The notes beneath the pieces are model-generated. The model worked only from the letters and a program-made list of their open reading frames with translations. It was not told the origin of the DNA and ran no database searches. A stretch of 64,000 bases of DNA from Brachyhypopomus gauderio (lineage: Eukaryota; Chordata; Actinopteri; Gymnotiformes; Hypopomidae), in NCBI RefSeq assembly GCF_052324685.1, contig NC_135228.1:10690886-10754885 (forward strand), given 5' to 3'. Positions 42,865 to 54,700 of the stretch are shown here, in pieces (within the stretch, counting starts at the first letter, position 1; the number at the start of each line of letters is the position of its first letter). Both the position numbers and the translations under genes were made by a program.

Positions 42865-45223
42865 CGCTCTGGGTGCAGCGCCTCGTGCTTGTCACACATC
42901 TCCGGTTGCTTAAAAAATGGCAACAACCACAAGATCGTTTCACAGAACTAGGCAAAATCTTTGCGGTGTAGTGTAAACAAAGAGACCAGTCTCATGGACC
43001 TTCACTAGGCCAATTCACAGGCTACAAGGGACTTTCAGCTGTGTAGTCCAGAGGTGACCTTACTCCATGTCTTGGGCACCATCATGAAGCATCCATCAGA
43101 CAGAGATTAAGCCCAACATTTAACTGCGAGACATTTAATTAGTGTGGTTAATAATACAGCTCTCCTACTGTAGACAAAGTGCACAGACTCAATAGTCTAG
43201 GTTCTCACTTCCGCTGTCGGAAGGCAGCAAGTAATAATAGTTATAAGGACAGAGATAATGATGGTCCTGTTCTTTGATCTGATTGGATGACGCCTTTAAA
43301 TCAAACCAATCACCTCTCGCTTCCCTCCCCCTGATGCTAATTCAGGCACTACATGTGATGGTGTTGAGAGACAAAAAGTAAAAAAAAAAAAAAAACATAC
43401 ATACATCTCCATAACCACCATGCTAAATGTTTCTTCGCTGAAAGTATGCCCTGAAAATACAGCATGTGGCCTTTTGACACAGAATGTCATGGTATCAGAA
43501 CAGGAAGTAGCCACCACTACCGCTGGCCAAAGAAGACACTTTGTTTTGGCCTCTCAAGCACCATGACACTGTTGACACTACAGGTCACCACACAATACCC
43601 CATTCAGTCGTCAAAGGGCGATCATTTCTCTCAGAACGTTGAGCTCTAATGCCGGACAACTCTACTTATGGAACATGTAATTCCAAGTCTTTTCTGTATC
43701 CAAGACAAAACACAGACCTACATAATTTAGTTTGCTTGATGTCTTGATGTGTTAATGCTGGCCTGGTGATTGCGTATCATACAGAACATGTAGTCACAGT
43801 AAACAGGATGCTGACACCTCTCAACTCTTATTGTCCAAGACACGATCAGGGTGTAACATGTGGTCATCATTTCAAGATGAGTGTCCATTCTATATATAGC
43901 TAACAAATGCATACAAAAACCATAAATAATTTTGAAGATAAGTACATAAAGTGCCTGGGTATAAACCTGCAAGCATATATAATTTGTTAATCGTGATCTA
44001 TAAAATGTCCTCTTGACAACCAACTCTGCTCAGATGCTGTGGCATCAGATGGACCCTCACACACAAGGCCCATTTGTGTGTTTGTTTAGTAAGGCGGACA
44101 CAAGAGCTGCAGTACAATGGGTCCTTGCTGTAGCTGTCAGTTCTCTGTCGCAGCCTCCTTCACGTCTTTCCCTTATTCTCTTGTTCACACACATGCATAT
44201 ATGCGTGTGTGTGTGAGAGAGTGAGTGAGTGAGTGAGTAAATTTACAGAAACATCTGAACTCAGGACCCAAACTGCTGCATTACTGTTGTTTTCTTACTA
44301 AAGTAACAGGCCCTACATTTGACAGTAACCACGTTCTTACTGACATCAGATTCAAATGAAGTCTGCACGTTTCCACTGAAGGAGGATTCGTTAGTAATCT
44401 TCTCATTCTTTATATCGAGAATCACTCAACCTCGGGTTCCGCAACTGCGATGATCTCCTTACTTGACAAACTGCAAATGAATGAGGCACCAAATACCAAA
44501 TAGCCACTACCACCGCCATCACTTCGCACCGTTATCCGCGATCTTTGAATGGCGTTAATGGCATGTCAGTCTCACCCTGTTTGGATCAATGGTCTTGCAA
44601 TTTTGGCACATATCACAATCTGCGGCACGTAGAAGATATATCTCAGGACCTTACACGACACATAACGAAATATGAAGTTGGGGCAGAAGTGATCCGTCTA
44701 ACTGGGCATGACATCGCCAGTTTGATCTTTGCTTTTTCGCAATCACGAACATATTCTAAGAGGAAAACAAGCTTAATTTGCGCAGACGAGCCTCCGGCAG
44801 AATACAGTTAGATCTTTGCCAGCAGATTTTTACAAGTATTTGAAGTAAAACGTCTGGCCCAAAGTGCATGCCCATGTAAACAAGTCCCAACGAAAGGCAA
44901 GGATGCTGTCTCAGGAGCAGCCTCGCCTGGAGTACAACGTACCCATCAACTATCTGACCTTCTCTACCATCACACTGCTTGACCACTGCAGAGGTGCAAC
45001 TGACGGGTGTTGCAAATCTCCCCGCAGCCTGATCTCAACGGTGATGGTGGAGCGGGTGGATCCTCGCACACTCATCCGTGGACTCACCCTGATTCTGGTA
45101 CCGATAAGGCTCCCTTTAGTTGAAGAAAACACACGGATGCCGTGAACGTGTTCTTGAAAAGGGGAATGGACGATAATAATAAAAAATACTCACGGAAAAC
45201 ACGTCTACATCCGTGGCAGCCAT
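29528..45223 (-). CDS. septin8: Septin 8
   Basis: Minus-strand coding exons in order are 45223-45194, 41240-41126, 40755-40560, 39616-39430, 36716-36555, 35528-35432, 32439-32271, 32158-32026, 30403-30234 and 29531-29528. Phases agree and give 420 aa. The start [19 protein letters not shown] with [17 protein letters not shown] is closer to septin 8 than to septins 6 or 11. GTPase motifs are G1 GETGIGKS (49-56), G3 DTVG (101-104) and G4 AKAD (184-187). The septin unique element follows, then a charged coiled coil (about 325-410). The C-terminus KDKDKKN equals a human SEPTIN8 isoform. Septin 8 is a SEPT6-group subunit of hetero-oligomeric filaments at the cell cortex. If the last intron is retained, translation stops three bases into it as KDKDKKK. 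Intron 1 is about 4 kb. Confidence 0.95.
32441..32463 (-). repeat. (GT)n tract replacing the pyrimidine tract before septin8 exon 7
   Basis: In transcript sense a GT run ending in GCGCGCAG directly precedes exon 7 (upper border 32439). The usual C/T-rich tract is absent. Confidence 0.85.
34396..34418 (+). repeat. Poly(G) run, 23 bases
   Basis: Uninterrupted G homopolymer in septin8 intron 6 (C on the transcribed sense). Confidence 0.9.
35195..35213 (+). repeat. Poly(G) run, 19 bases
   Basis: Uninterrupted G homopolymer shortly downstream, in transcript terms, of septin8 exon 6. Confidence 0.9.
36943..37000. mobile_element. Possible 3' tail of a non-LTR retrotransposon
   Basis: CACTTTATTGATCCCGGATG resembles the conserved 3' end of several teleost LINE families. 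The copy is very short and the rest was not recognised. Confidence 0.3.
39663..39684 (+). repeat. Poly(C) run, 22 bases
   Basis: Uninterrupted C homopolymer 46 bases upstream, in transcript sense, of septin8 exon 4. In the transcript it is a G run located just before the acceptor region. Confidence 0.9.
42693..42716 (+). repeat. Poly(G) run, 24 bases
   Basis: Longest homopolymer in the window, within septin8 intron 1. Confidence 0.9.
42822..42863. repeat. (CA)n microsatellite
   Basis: Pure CA run in septin8 intron 1. Confidence 0.95.
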
Positions 45224-46133
45224 GATGAGGAATGTGCGCGTTAACTCCGAGATGGGCGTGAGGGGAAGTGCCCGAGTCTCTCCGCTCTACGCTCACACGG
45301 ACCAGCAGCGACTTCAATATGGCCACTTCCTGGAAACTCCCACTTGGACCAGGAATTTCATTTTCACCTCAACAGAATTGATGTTTCTAAGAAAGTAATA
45401 AAAAAATTGTATAAAAATATATTTTTTAAAATACGTCTTAAATATTCTGTCGTAAAACAGCCAGGTGTCTTTATAGTAGGTCTGCTCTGTATCTTGAAAA
45501 AACGACCGTTGAACTTTTATCACTAGTACCGCCGGGAGTTGTAGTTTTAAATCATGGTCATGTAAAATTCTGAAAAATACGGTTTAGGCATAGCTAAACA
45601 GATTGCAGATTGCAGATTTAAAGTTAAATTGTTTTAGTGGAGAAATCTGTGGATGTATATTATTATGTATATTATTATTAATATAAAAAATCATTATTAT
45701 AAATATCATATTTATAATAACAACAGTCATAATAATAATATGTATTATTGTTGTTGCAGACTGTTGCCGTTGTTGGTCTTTTATTTTATAGAGGAATACT
45801 AATAAACATACAGGTTTATCATACTCTAATGTAAGATAACTAAAATATTTATCCATCACCCGCATCCATCCATCAGGATGATGATAAGAGGCCAACTGAG
45901 GCAAACCTTTTAAACTGTAAACTATGATCCATATATAAAAACCTAAGAGACATCTAAATCAAGCAGGTAAGAATTTGCATATATTATTTAAATTGCATCT
46001 ACGTGAACACTACACCCGGAACTCGCCTATACAGGTGACAGCCTCAGGTGTCGAAAACAAGACAGATCGAAGATATTCTTACTCTTTCTCAAGCTGTTTA
46101 ATTCGTTTAGGTTTTAAGCCGAAAATTTCCAAA
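45224..46133. promoter_or_regulatory. Shared upstream region of septin8 (-) and sowaha (+)
   Basis: The 910 bases between the two divergent start codons. The septin8-proximal third (about 45200-45320) is richer in G+C and CpG. The centre is very AT-rich (45640-45740). No TATA box is convincingly placed for either gene. It may act as a bidirectional regulatory region. Confidence 0.45.
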
Positions 46134-47561
46134 ATGGATTTATCCCAAGAGGCAATTCTGACAATGTTGTTAGAACAGGGAGGCAAAATAAAGAACTCCG
46201 AATTACTGGGCGAGTTTAAAGCTCTATTAAACTGCAGTGATCCGGCTGAGAAGAAGCTAAACCGAGACCTTTTCAAGACGTGCGTAAATAACATTGCTGT
46301 AGTCAAAGAAATTGATGGTACAAAGTTCATAGTTTTAAAGAAAACCTATCGCCATTTACTTGAAGAAACGTTTGACGTGAATTCTAAAAAGGACGAGGTT
46401 GAGAAAGTTAATCCGGAGAACACGGGACTCCACCCAGCAGACGAAGACAACGAGAACAGTACGCAGGTTAAAGACGGAAAACCTAAGGCGCCTGATCCAA
46501 TCAAGTCTGCAGATCCAGCTCACCTAGATATCACCGAGTCTTCAGACAACAGGCAAGCACATTCCCTCACTGAACTGTCCTTGGAAAGAAACACGCCTGT
46601 GGACTCCAAAGGGGTTAGTTCCTTACAGTTTGTGGTTCCACTCAAGTCAAATGCAGATGACACCCTGCAGCGTGGGCCTGTTTGTTCTGCTAAGACTGAG
46701 GCAAGTTCACGCAAACCTTACGCATTACCATTACGAATGCCTGAAGTGATCATCACCCCTGCTGCTCATAAAGAAAATGCACCCAAGGACCATCTATCTC
46801 CAGTGAAGTCCCTGCTGCAGACTCCCAGCTCACCCAGATATAAGAGGAGATCGTCTACAGACAGTGTGGCAGGCAACAACTCGCCCCAACTGAGGAGGTA
46901 CAACAAGGGCCCTAAGCCAGCGGATGAGCCCAGATACGCTGAGGCGTTCCCACTAGAAGACGCAGAACATCAGTGGCTTGTGACATCTGCCACGGGCCGC
47001 TGGGGTCTCGTCTACGGCCTGCTATTGAGCGACGTCCATCTTGCGGAGAAAAGGGATTTCATAACGGGCTTCACAGCCCTGCACTGGGCCGCCAAAAGTG
47101 GCAATGAAGACATGCTGTGTAGGATCATCGATCTGTCCAGGCAGAGCGGCAAGGGCGTGGACATCAACACCAAGTCCCACGCCGGTTACACGCCGCTGCA
47201 CATCGCCGCCATCCACAGCCAGGAGGCCATCATCGACCTTCTGGTGAGCCGTTACGGGGCTGACCGCACCGTCCGGGACAACGCCGGGAGAAAGGCCCAT
47301 CACTACCTGCACAAAGATGTGTCGGCAGAGCTGCTGGAGCTGCTCGGGGGGTCCAGGGTGGCGATCCCAGAGCCGCAGAAGAGCACGGAGGACTATGACG
47401 GTCACAAACACACGCACACCATCAGCCGACTCTTTCAGCCCGTCCCGGGCGTCAGCAAGAAGAAGGTGAAGATCAGAGGTTCCTTCTTGTCCCTGGCCGA
47501 GGAGGCACGGGTAGAGCATGCAGCCCCCAAGCACAGGGTCCAGTCAGATGTGTTCTCCTAA
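46134..47561 (+). CDS. sowaha: Sosondowah ankyrin repeat protein A
   Basis: A single uninterrupted frame of 475 codons, matching the intronless family. The ATG at 46134 has a good context (AAAATGG) and begins MDLSQEAILTMLLEQGGKI, as in SOWAH proteins. An in-frame ATG further upstream (45975) would add 53 residues without family similarity and was not used. Residues 1-80 form the conserved N-terminal SOWAH domain (NSELLGEFKALL, VNNIAVVKEIDG). Residues 85-270 are a low-complexity polar linker with Ser/Pro sites. Two ankyrin repeats lie at about 311-385 (GFTALHWAAKSG and GYTPLHIAAIHS). The tail has the family motif RGSFLSLAEEA and ends HRVQSDVFS. Molecular function is poorly known; ankyrin repeats imply protein binding. 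Confidence 0.94.
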   Translation: MDLSQEAILTMLLEQGGKIKNSELLGEFKALLNCSDPAEKKLNRDLFKTCVNNIAVVKEIDGTKFIVLKKTYRHLLEETFDVNSKKDEVEKVNPENTGLHPADEDNENSTQVKDGKPKAPDPIKSADPAHLDITESSDNRQAHSLTELSLERNTPVDSKGVSSLQFVVPLKSNADDTLQRGPVCSAKTEASSRKPYALPLRMPEVIITPAAHKENAPKDHLSPVKSLLQTPSSPRYKRRSSTDSVAGNNSPQLRRYNKGPKPADEPRYAEAFPLEDAEHQWLVTSATGRWGLVYGLLLSDVHLAEKRDFITGFTALHWAAKSGNEDMLCRIIDLSRQSGKGVDINTKSHAGYTPLHIAAIHSQEAIIDLLVSRYGADRTVRDNAGRKAHHYLHKDVSAELLELLGGSRVAIPEPQKSTEDYDGHKHTHTISRLFQPVPGVSKKKVKIRGSFLSLAEEARVEHAAPKHRVQSDVFS

Positions 47562-48525
47562 AGACCCTGGTCCTCCAGACACACACGAGGCTACTGCATG
47601 GCATTGGTTCATGGGGTCAGCATTCCACTGACTGAGAAGCAAAATTTATTTTTAAAAAAGCAAACAAAATGCCCTCTTCTTTAATCAACAGCTCTAGCAA
47701 AACTTTCAGCTTGAGCAAAAGTATTTTATTTGTGTGGAGATAATCACCGTGTATTATCTGGCGTGCATGTTGTCTGGGTTTTATTAATGAATGTAGTAAT
47801 ACTGGATGTAGGAACATCCAATGAGTGAAATCAAATGAGTATAGTCATGGACTTTATTATAGTATTAATAACTTGAGTACTAATTTAAAGTGGAAATACT
47901 TGCATCCTATATATTTGTACGAGTGGCAAATGCACTAGCAAGTGAAATTGTGCAGAAAAATTATAGATTTGTTGCCTGTTACTCCAGAGAAAAGATATAT
48001 TTTGATCACAAATGGTCAAGAAGAGTGATAAACATGGTGTCTCATTTCATGGCAGACATGCTGGCTAAGTACATTTTCAGTATACAATATAAACAAATGT
48101 TCTCGAAGTGTTACACTGTAAGCATATTTTAAATAATAGATTGAAAAACTCACAAATATATACATATATATAAACTGACACTTCTTGTTTATTACTGAAT
48201 CATTTTGCATATGATCTAGCTATAGGAGAAATGACTTATAAAGTAACCTACAAACTTGTCTCTACAGCATCAATAAATTCCATATTGTCTGTTGGTCTGG
48301 ATTTGTTACATGTAGGAAACCTTCCTTTTGAACAATGTTTGGCCACAAACTGCCACGCTTTGATTTTACTGGTCATGTGATATTTCACACATAGCCAGTA
48401 GTATGTAGTTACTTCGCTACTGATCTATATATTTCAAATGTTTTTATTGGGTGTTTGTACTAACTGCAATTACATTACAATCACCAAGACATGCTCAAAA
48501 ATAAAGAAATATGTAAATAAAATAT
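47562..48525 (+). other. sowaha: 3' UTR of sowaha
   Basis: AT-rich non-coding sequence after the stop. AATAAA hexamers occur at 48272-48277, 48500-48505 and 48516-48521, so alternative ends are possible. Confidence 0.5.
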
Positions 48526-49810
48526 TTCACAGACAAAGCAAAACCACATTATTGACAATGCTAACCTTACCAGCAACCCTCACAGTGACATCCTAATCTG
48601 AGACCAGTTTTACAGTGTAGCTGCCATGGCTGCGCTTATAGTGAGAGATATGTGACCATGTGAGAAACATCTCACTTCTCCGCCCGCTCCCATGATGTCA
48701 TATCCCTTCCAACTGAAGAACAAGAGGCTTCCCAGCCCCCCAAGACAGCAAAAGTTTCCACTGCTATCTCTTTTAGAAACCAGAGAGGCTGGAATGGTAG
48801 ATACACATGGATGCTTTCAATAACTCAATGTTATGGGGTTTTAATGAAGTAAATGCTGTTCGTCACCTGCTGGTACATTTGAATGTGGGGTGATGAACAT
48901 TTTGTTCAGAAAGAAAGTAGCTGATTGCTGCTGAACGTCTCCTCAGAAGATGATTCAGGGAAGCCACACTGCCTCTCGGAGGCTCATCATCACGAATCAG
49001 TCAAATGAGGCATTTCACTTGGAGAGAAAATGTTGTTTATTCACATTATAGCACAAAACAATGGAAAAGAACAGTACATTTTACAAAAGACACTTTGAAG
49101 TGCTCTGAAGGAGAAAAAAAAAACTTCACAACCCAAAGAGCGCATGGACACTCGAAGCATGTAAGAACGCAGTCTGAAAGATTAGCACCCTTCCAGGAAG
49201 ATGAATGGGAACGAACCACAAATGCACTCATTCCATACTCTGTTTTATAATCTGCCTCTATTTGGGTCACATAACTACACAGCCCTCAACTGTTGAGAAC
49301 ATGAGACTAGCCCGCTGATACATGGCAACTGAGAAATGATATGGTACACAATAGCTGTGTGTATACATAACATGAAATAGCCAGGGAATCTTAAAGGCAA
49401 GAATGTGCTGCCCTGCTGCTGGTGGGTTCTTGTGTTTGTGTAGAAAACACTACTGGTGTTTCACATGCTTCTGGAATTAATTGTGTCCATATATACATGG
49501 ACCCACAACAGATATCAGCATCACAACCCACCCCCCACCCCCACACTGCCCCCAACCCAACCCTGGCTGTACAAAAGCCAAAACAAATATCCATGTGTTT
49601 ATCCAATGAAAATGGTAAACAGCAATACGTCTTCATAAATGTTTTGAAAAACTTGGAAACGGACGAGGAAAAATAGATTTGGGGATGGTACAATTTTGAA
49701 AAAACTTTTGGAAGTGTGTGTTCAGATAGATATTCAACATTCATTTTAAGTTTGGGTAAAGCGTGTCAGCAAAAGTGAAGAATCTTTGTAATAATCTCTA
49801 ATGGGCAAGC

Positions 49811-49893
49811 AATTAAAGAATGATCACACTAATGTCCTAAATTAAATTAAAGAATGATCCCAATTAAAGAATGATCACACTAATGTTCTAAAA
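49811..49893. repeat. Short imperfect tandem duplication
   Basis: AATTAAAGAATGATCACACT occurs at 49811-49830 and again near 49862-49881, with a partial third copy between them. Confidence 0.8.
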
Positions 49894-50229
49894 CTGCAGA
49901 ACCAAAGGACAAAAAGTAAACACATCGGACACGACCCAGTTCAGAAATCCCTAAACACATCATATTCACATGTGCTTTTATGTCTGCAGATGTATTTCAG
50001 TACATTTTTGTAGAAACAGAATAACTGGAGTAGTGTGACTGTGGAACTGACACATAAACTACTTGTAGCTGTACAAAAATGTGATCATTTCCAGTCCATG
50101 ACGTGGTTTCTTCTTTTTAATTGAATCCCATTACTGAACTATGTGTCAAAGACCCAGAGGACTGGATCACAGTCCTGTGCTGGAAAACCCAGAATATCTT
50201 CAACAACTGAGAAAATCAGCCAATCAGCA

Positions 50230-50230
<1 letters not shown>

Positions 50231-50291
<61 letters not shown>
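50231..50291. repeat. (CA)30 microsatellite
   Basis: Pure CA run of about 61 bases. Confidence 0.95.
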
Positions 50292-50293
<2 letters not shown>

Positions 50294-50589
50294 AAAGGTT
50301 ACACGGTAAGGCTTACATCTCCGAGTCATCACACAGCGCTTTATGATTTGGCTAGTCAGTCTCATATCCCCGGGTCTTGCTCACAGCTCAGATGGTTTCA
50401 GATCAGATGGATTCATAGTCCATTAAAATCAGAAAGGAGATGCATGCTTGATGCTTCAGGCCAGAAACCCCTCTAGCCTGCTGAGCTCCTGCAGTGAGCA
50501 ATCACTTCTCACCTCTTTACAGTCTCATTGGAGCTCCTGTAACTTCACTTTTTAGCTGGAACCTATTTCTTAACAGTGGGCTCATGACA

Positions 50590-50685
50590 TTTTACATTTA
50601 GGGCATTTAGTTGATGTTTGAACTGGTAACCATCTAATTACTAATCAAGTACCTTAACCAATGAGCTACCCAGTGGCATTTAAAA
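50590..50685 (-). mobile_element. tRNA-derived SINE fragment
   Basis: On the minus strand the sequence carries TAGCTCATTGGTTAAGG (50652-50668), a tRNA box A-like block. A box B-like GGTTACCAGTTCAAAC lies about 30 bases later. The other end reads like the GGCATTTAG...ACATTTA end of an abundant teleost SINE. Truncated and diverged. Confidence 0.55.
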
Positions 50686-51457
50686 CATGTACATGCCTAA
50701 TAAACGATTGTCACGTAAATCAGACTGTTAAATGAGGGCTTCACTACATAACACAGTTGGGGACAGCAGATATTACATGACATTACAAACCCTGTTACCA
50801 CAGTTCTCCAGTGTGAAATCTTCAGAATGCATCATCAGAATCTCTTTTTGATGTGTGATCAGTGTCCACTGAATTGTCCATTACACACTGCTGTCGAACA
50901 ACCAAAATTACACTTGTGAAAATAAGACTCATCAGTAAAAATAAATATTCATTAGGGGATGCGATAATGCTGCTATGAAGTGTGAGACAAGGTTCTTAAG
51001 ATTAGAAATGTTTGTATAGTTACAATACCAAAGTGCTTTTTCTCAAATATTTATTTGTTTATTTGGTCTTCATTTAGAGTGCTTTAAGAGTAAAAAAATA
51101 AATTACTCGCTACAAAGGAAAAATGGGCATCAATTTATCTGTTTTGAATCATTTCCGCCCATTCTAGTCATAATCCTCACCTTAAAGCTTTTCCTAGTTA
51201 CCACATGTGCTTGCTAACATGTGAAGTGGGTTGTGATTACAGGACATATAATACAAGGTCAAACACAGGGGCTACAAGCACTACAAAAGTCAACCAGCAG
51301 TGTCTTTTACAGCCAAGGGATTGGCCACCATAGTCCAGGCTGTCCCCCTCCGATAAAGTGGAATCGTTACCGAACTCGACAGGGCCTTCAGTTAGCCATA
51401 GATCCCTGGCTGGGACGGATTCTAGAGGGTGGGAGGTGGCAGCAGATGGTTGGAGGA

Positions 51458-51758
51458 GATGGTGGAGGTGTCCTCACAGGAGATGATGGAGGTGTCCTCA
51501 CGGGGAGAAGATGGAGGTGTCCTCACGGGGAGATGGTGGAGGTGTCCTCACAAGAGATGATGGAGGTGTCCTCACAGGAGATGATGGTGGTGTCCTCACG
51601 GGGAGATGATAGAGGTGTCCTCACGGGGAGATGATGGAGGTGTCCTCACTGGGAGATGTTGGTGGTGTCCTCACAGGAGATGATGGTGGTGTCCTCACGG
51701 AGAGATGATGGAGGTGTCCTCACAGGAGATGATAGAGGTGTCCTCACGGGAAGATGGT
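51458..51758. repeat. 24/25-bp minisatellite at the shroom1 stop codon
   Basis: GGTGTCCTCAC recurs 12 times from 51467 to 51737 at spacings of 23-25 bases. Units alternate between GGGGAGATGATGGA-like and AGGAGATGATGGA-like second halves. The last copy overlaps the shroom1 terminal codons and stop (51744-51746). Confidence 0.95.
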
Positions 51759-54700
51759 GTTGAGCAGGGCCTCAAGCTGTTCCTCACCCAGTCTCTGCTT
51801 CTCGTCCAGCTCCTTGTTGCGTATAAGCAGGGAGGCCTTGGTCTGCACGAAGCGTCGGTACTCCTGCAGCTGGACGCCCGACAGCTGCTTGGCCAGGAAG
51901 CCGGAGACCACGCGCTCGCGCCGGTCCAGGTTCTCCTTCAGGTCCTTGGCGTCCTCCCTCTGCTTGCACAGGAGCCGGTGGCGGTTGGCCAGCGATTGCT
52001 TTTGCGGGAGGAACAGAAAGAGCGTGTGGCTTTAAATGAGCCCTGCGGCAGCTGGAAAACGCTGTTTGGTCAGCATGGTAACATTGCAATGAAAAAGCTC
52101 TACTCTGTGTAATCTGGGTGATGTACTTGATGAAACCAAACTGAGTAGAATAAGACTGGATGGCAGTTTTGCTGACTTGTCCTTAATTATAACTACTCAG
52201 CTCTCCCCAGCTGCCTATAATGTATTTCACTCGTGTTTTCTAATGCAACTCTGCTGTATAAGCTGTTGCTTATGTGTGTATATCAGGAGCCAAATTTAAG
52301 GCTTATGTTTGCCTTTCAGTTTAGAATCAGTATTATTTATATTTGCCAAAACAATGAACACTAGCTGTTTCACATGTTGAACATGCTAGCCAGAAACGTC
52401 TCCCAAACCATCAGAGGCGTAGCTACAATATTTGGCAATCACAGGGTTCTCTGTTAGTTGTTCCAGACAGTTAAACTAAGAGTGACACACATTGCAGATA
52501 CCAGGTTTGCCAGGCACCACAGCCAGTTACTTTACGCCCTTCCTCTTGGCAAAAGTACAAAAGGATATAAACAAAGTGCCTCTATTATGAACAGCTTTAA
52601 GTCAATGTTACCAGGCTAAAGAGGCGTGAGGTTTATGAAGCATTCGCCACACCTCAGCTGGTGTCATCCTCTGATATTTGCAGAATGCGACAGGATAGGA
52701 CTGTGCAAATATTTGTCACCAGAGGGCAGTGCAGATGCAAAACCCATCGAAACTCCACAGCAGTTTCGGTGACAGTACCAGGAACTGCTGCTTAAAGCCA
52801 CAGAGCACAGAGGCTTTTCACTCAGCCCTGACTGACTGTCTCTACATCTGAGCCAAGGAATATTGATGCTCATGAAGTATCTATATTAATTTGTGAACAC
52901 ATAATCAAAAGCTAAAACACCACCACCGCCACTAAAACAAAAACAAACATTTGTCTGATTAAACCACTACTTTTACCCCATGGAAACAAAATAATTTCAT
53001 TCTACCTTTACCCAACCTGATTCTAACCTTCATTTCTAACTGAAATTCTAATCCTATGGTGCCGGCTCTCTCACCTTCTCCTCGGCGTCCGTGTCGTCGT
53101 CCACGGTGGTGAGGGCGTTCTGGACCCGGGCCAGGCGGGCTGACAGGCACAGCAGCAGGCTGACCACGCGCTCCAGGTCCCCGATGAACTGGGTGTAGCG
53201 CTCCAGCTCGGCGGGCAGACAGCGTTCGCGCACCAGCGCCTCCATGGCGTCGCCCCGCTCGCCGTTCTGCCTCTCCTCCCCCTGCAGGGCGGACCGCAGG
53301 CCCTCCACGGACCTCAGCTGTGCCTCGATGCGGGCCACAAGCTGCCTCTGGGGGGAGAGCGGTGGACGTGGTTAGTCGAGGTGGGGAGGTGGGGAACGGT
53401 TGGGAATCTACATCGGGGAACAACTGGAAAACGTTTGACTGAAATTGTCCGTGGTTTTCCACAACATGTGAGCATTAGCGAAGGGTGAAATGGTTTCTGG
53501 GACACGAACCTTCTTCTCTGCGATATCGGCTCCTGTACTGCACTGTGCGTGCTGCTGAGTTGGCAGGCAAACACCGTCATCGGCTGGTACTGAAGGGTTA
53601 TTTACTTGAACAGGGTTTGTCATCTCGGGGCTTAAAAAAGAGAGACAAAGCAAATGTGTACATGTGTAAGTCAAGGACTCGTCATTATATGCAAATGAAC
53701 TCTGCAAATCATGTGGCCACCACCTGTGTGTTTATATTCATGTGAATGTGAGAGAGCTACAGTATAAGCACGTATATAAAACACGTTGTATATAAAACAC
53801 GTTGGGTGGTACTCACCTGCTCAGGTTAGTTTGCTCAGGTGAGTTATCTTTCTGCTCCTGCTTTTTTCTGTAGTGTTCCTCCATCAGCAGGGTGTCCTCA
53901 GATAACAGCTGCTCCATTAGCATGAGCGTTGTCTTCCGATTGGTTATAGGATATAAAATGCGGGCTAGTGATTGGTCTGCTGAGACCACTTCCTGAACCA
54001 ATGTCTCCCACTGAGGCTGGTCCTTAGAATCACCCACTACCGGTTTCTCAGCCTCCAGAGGTTCACATTTCTTCTCAGTTTCCATATTTTCTTGATCTCC
54101 ATCATGTTTAGAGACAGAGTCAATATCAGGGTCTAGAAGGTTAGGCACTGTTTCCATCGTATCACATGGAGTAGGTTGTGTGCTCTGAGGGTGACCAGAG
54201 GTTACATTTTGAGAAGCTGGGCACTCATCTCCTTTACTGTCATCTGTCTCAGGAGGCACGGCCCATAGACTGGGGTCTGTCGTTACACCAACACTCAGAG
54301 ATACTTCATGCACGTCACTCGGGTCTCCAGGCGGCATTTCGACCTTCATCGAGACCTGCTCTTGAGGAACTGCCTTAAATTTACTAAAAGACACAGAGGA
54401 CAAGAAAAAAAACGATGACCCCTTTAGCACAATACACTGCTAATTTTCATTATCTATTGCAGAGAATTAGACAGAAAGAATCACCTGACACCCAGACTGC
54501 TCTCAGTGGATCCTTTGAGGGAACTGATTGTAGTTGTGTCTTCTCTACCATCTCTCAGTAGTGGTTTATCATCACAGCTGGGAAAACAGTTCACGTGGGC
54601 AGGGGAGGTAGTGCAAACTCTGACGGTGGATAATGAGCCTGGCTCCTTAGAGCAATGGAGATCGGGAATGGTCTGGATGTTCATCCCAGAGCCAGCTAGA

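Larger units (their letters stand above)
41241..45193. other. septin8 intron 1, repeat-rich, no other gene seen
   Basis: The 4-kb first intron contains (CT)n-(CA)n at 42542-42595, a 24-base G run at 42693-42716, (CA)n at 42822-42863 and (GT)/(GAGT)n at 44203-44238. Open frames in it are composed largely of these repeats. Confidence 0.6.
49021..51743 (-). other. shroom1: Probable 3' UTR and downstream region of shroom1
   Basis: No other coding exon was seen between the convergent sowaha and shroom1. A minus-strand AATAAA at 49036-49041 and another near 51047 are candidate poly(A) signals. The stretch holds a (CA)n run, a SINE fragment, a short duplicated segment near 49811-49893 and a minisatellite next to the stop codon. 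Confidence 0.4.

Noticed and set aside
42439..42951. 170-codon open frame in septin8 intron 1
   Set aside because: It is built from CT, G and CA simple repeats with no similarity to a protein family.
45975..46133. Upstream in-frame ATG extending sowaha by 53 residues
   Set aside because: The extension has no resemblance to the SOWAH family, while the ATG at 46134 starts exactly where family proteins begin and has a better context.
47022..47534. 170-codon minus-strand open frame
   Set aside because: Antisense to the ankyrin-repeat part of sowaha; shadow of a real coding sequence.
51458..51758. Possible CRISPR-like array
   Set aside because: Units are directly abutting with no unique spacers; this is a minisatellite in a vertebrate gene.
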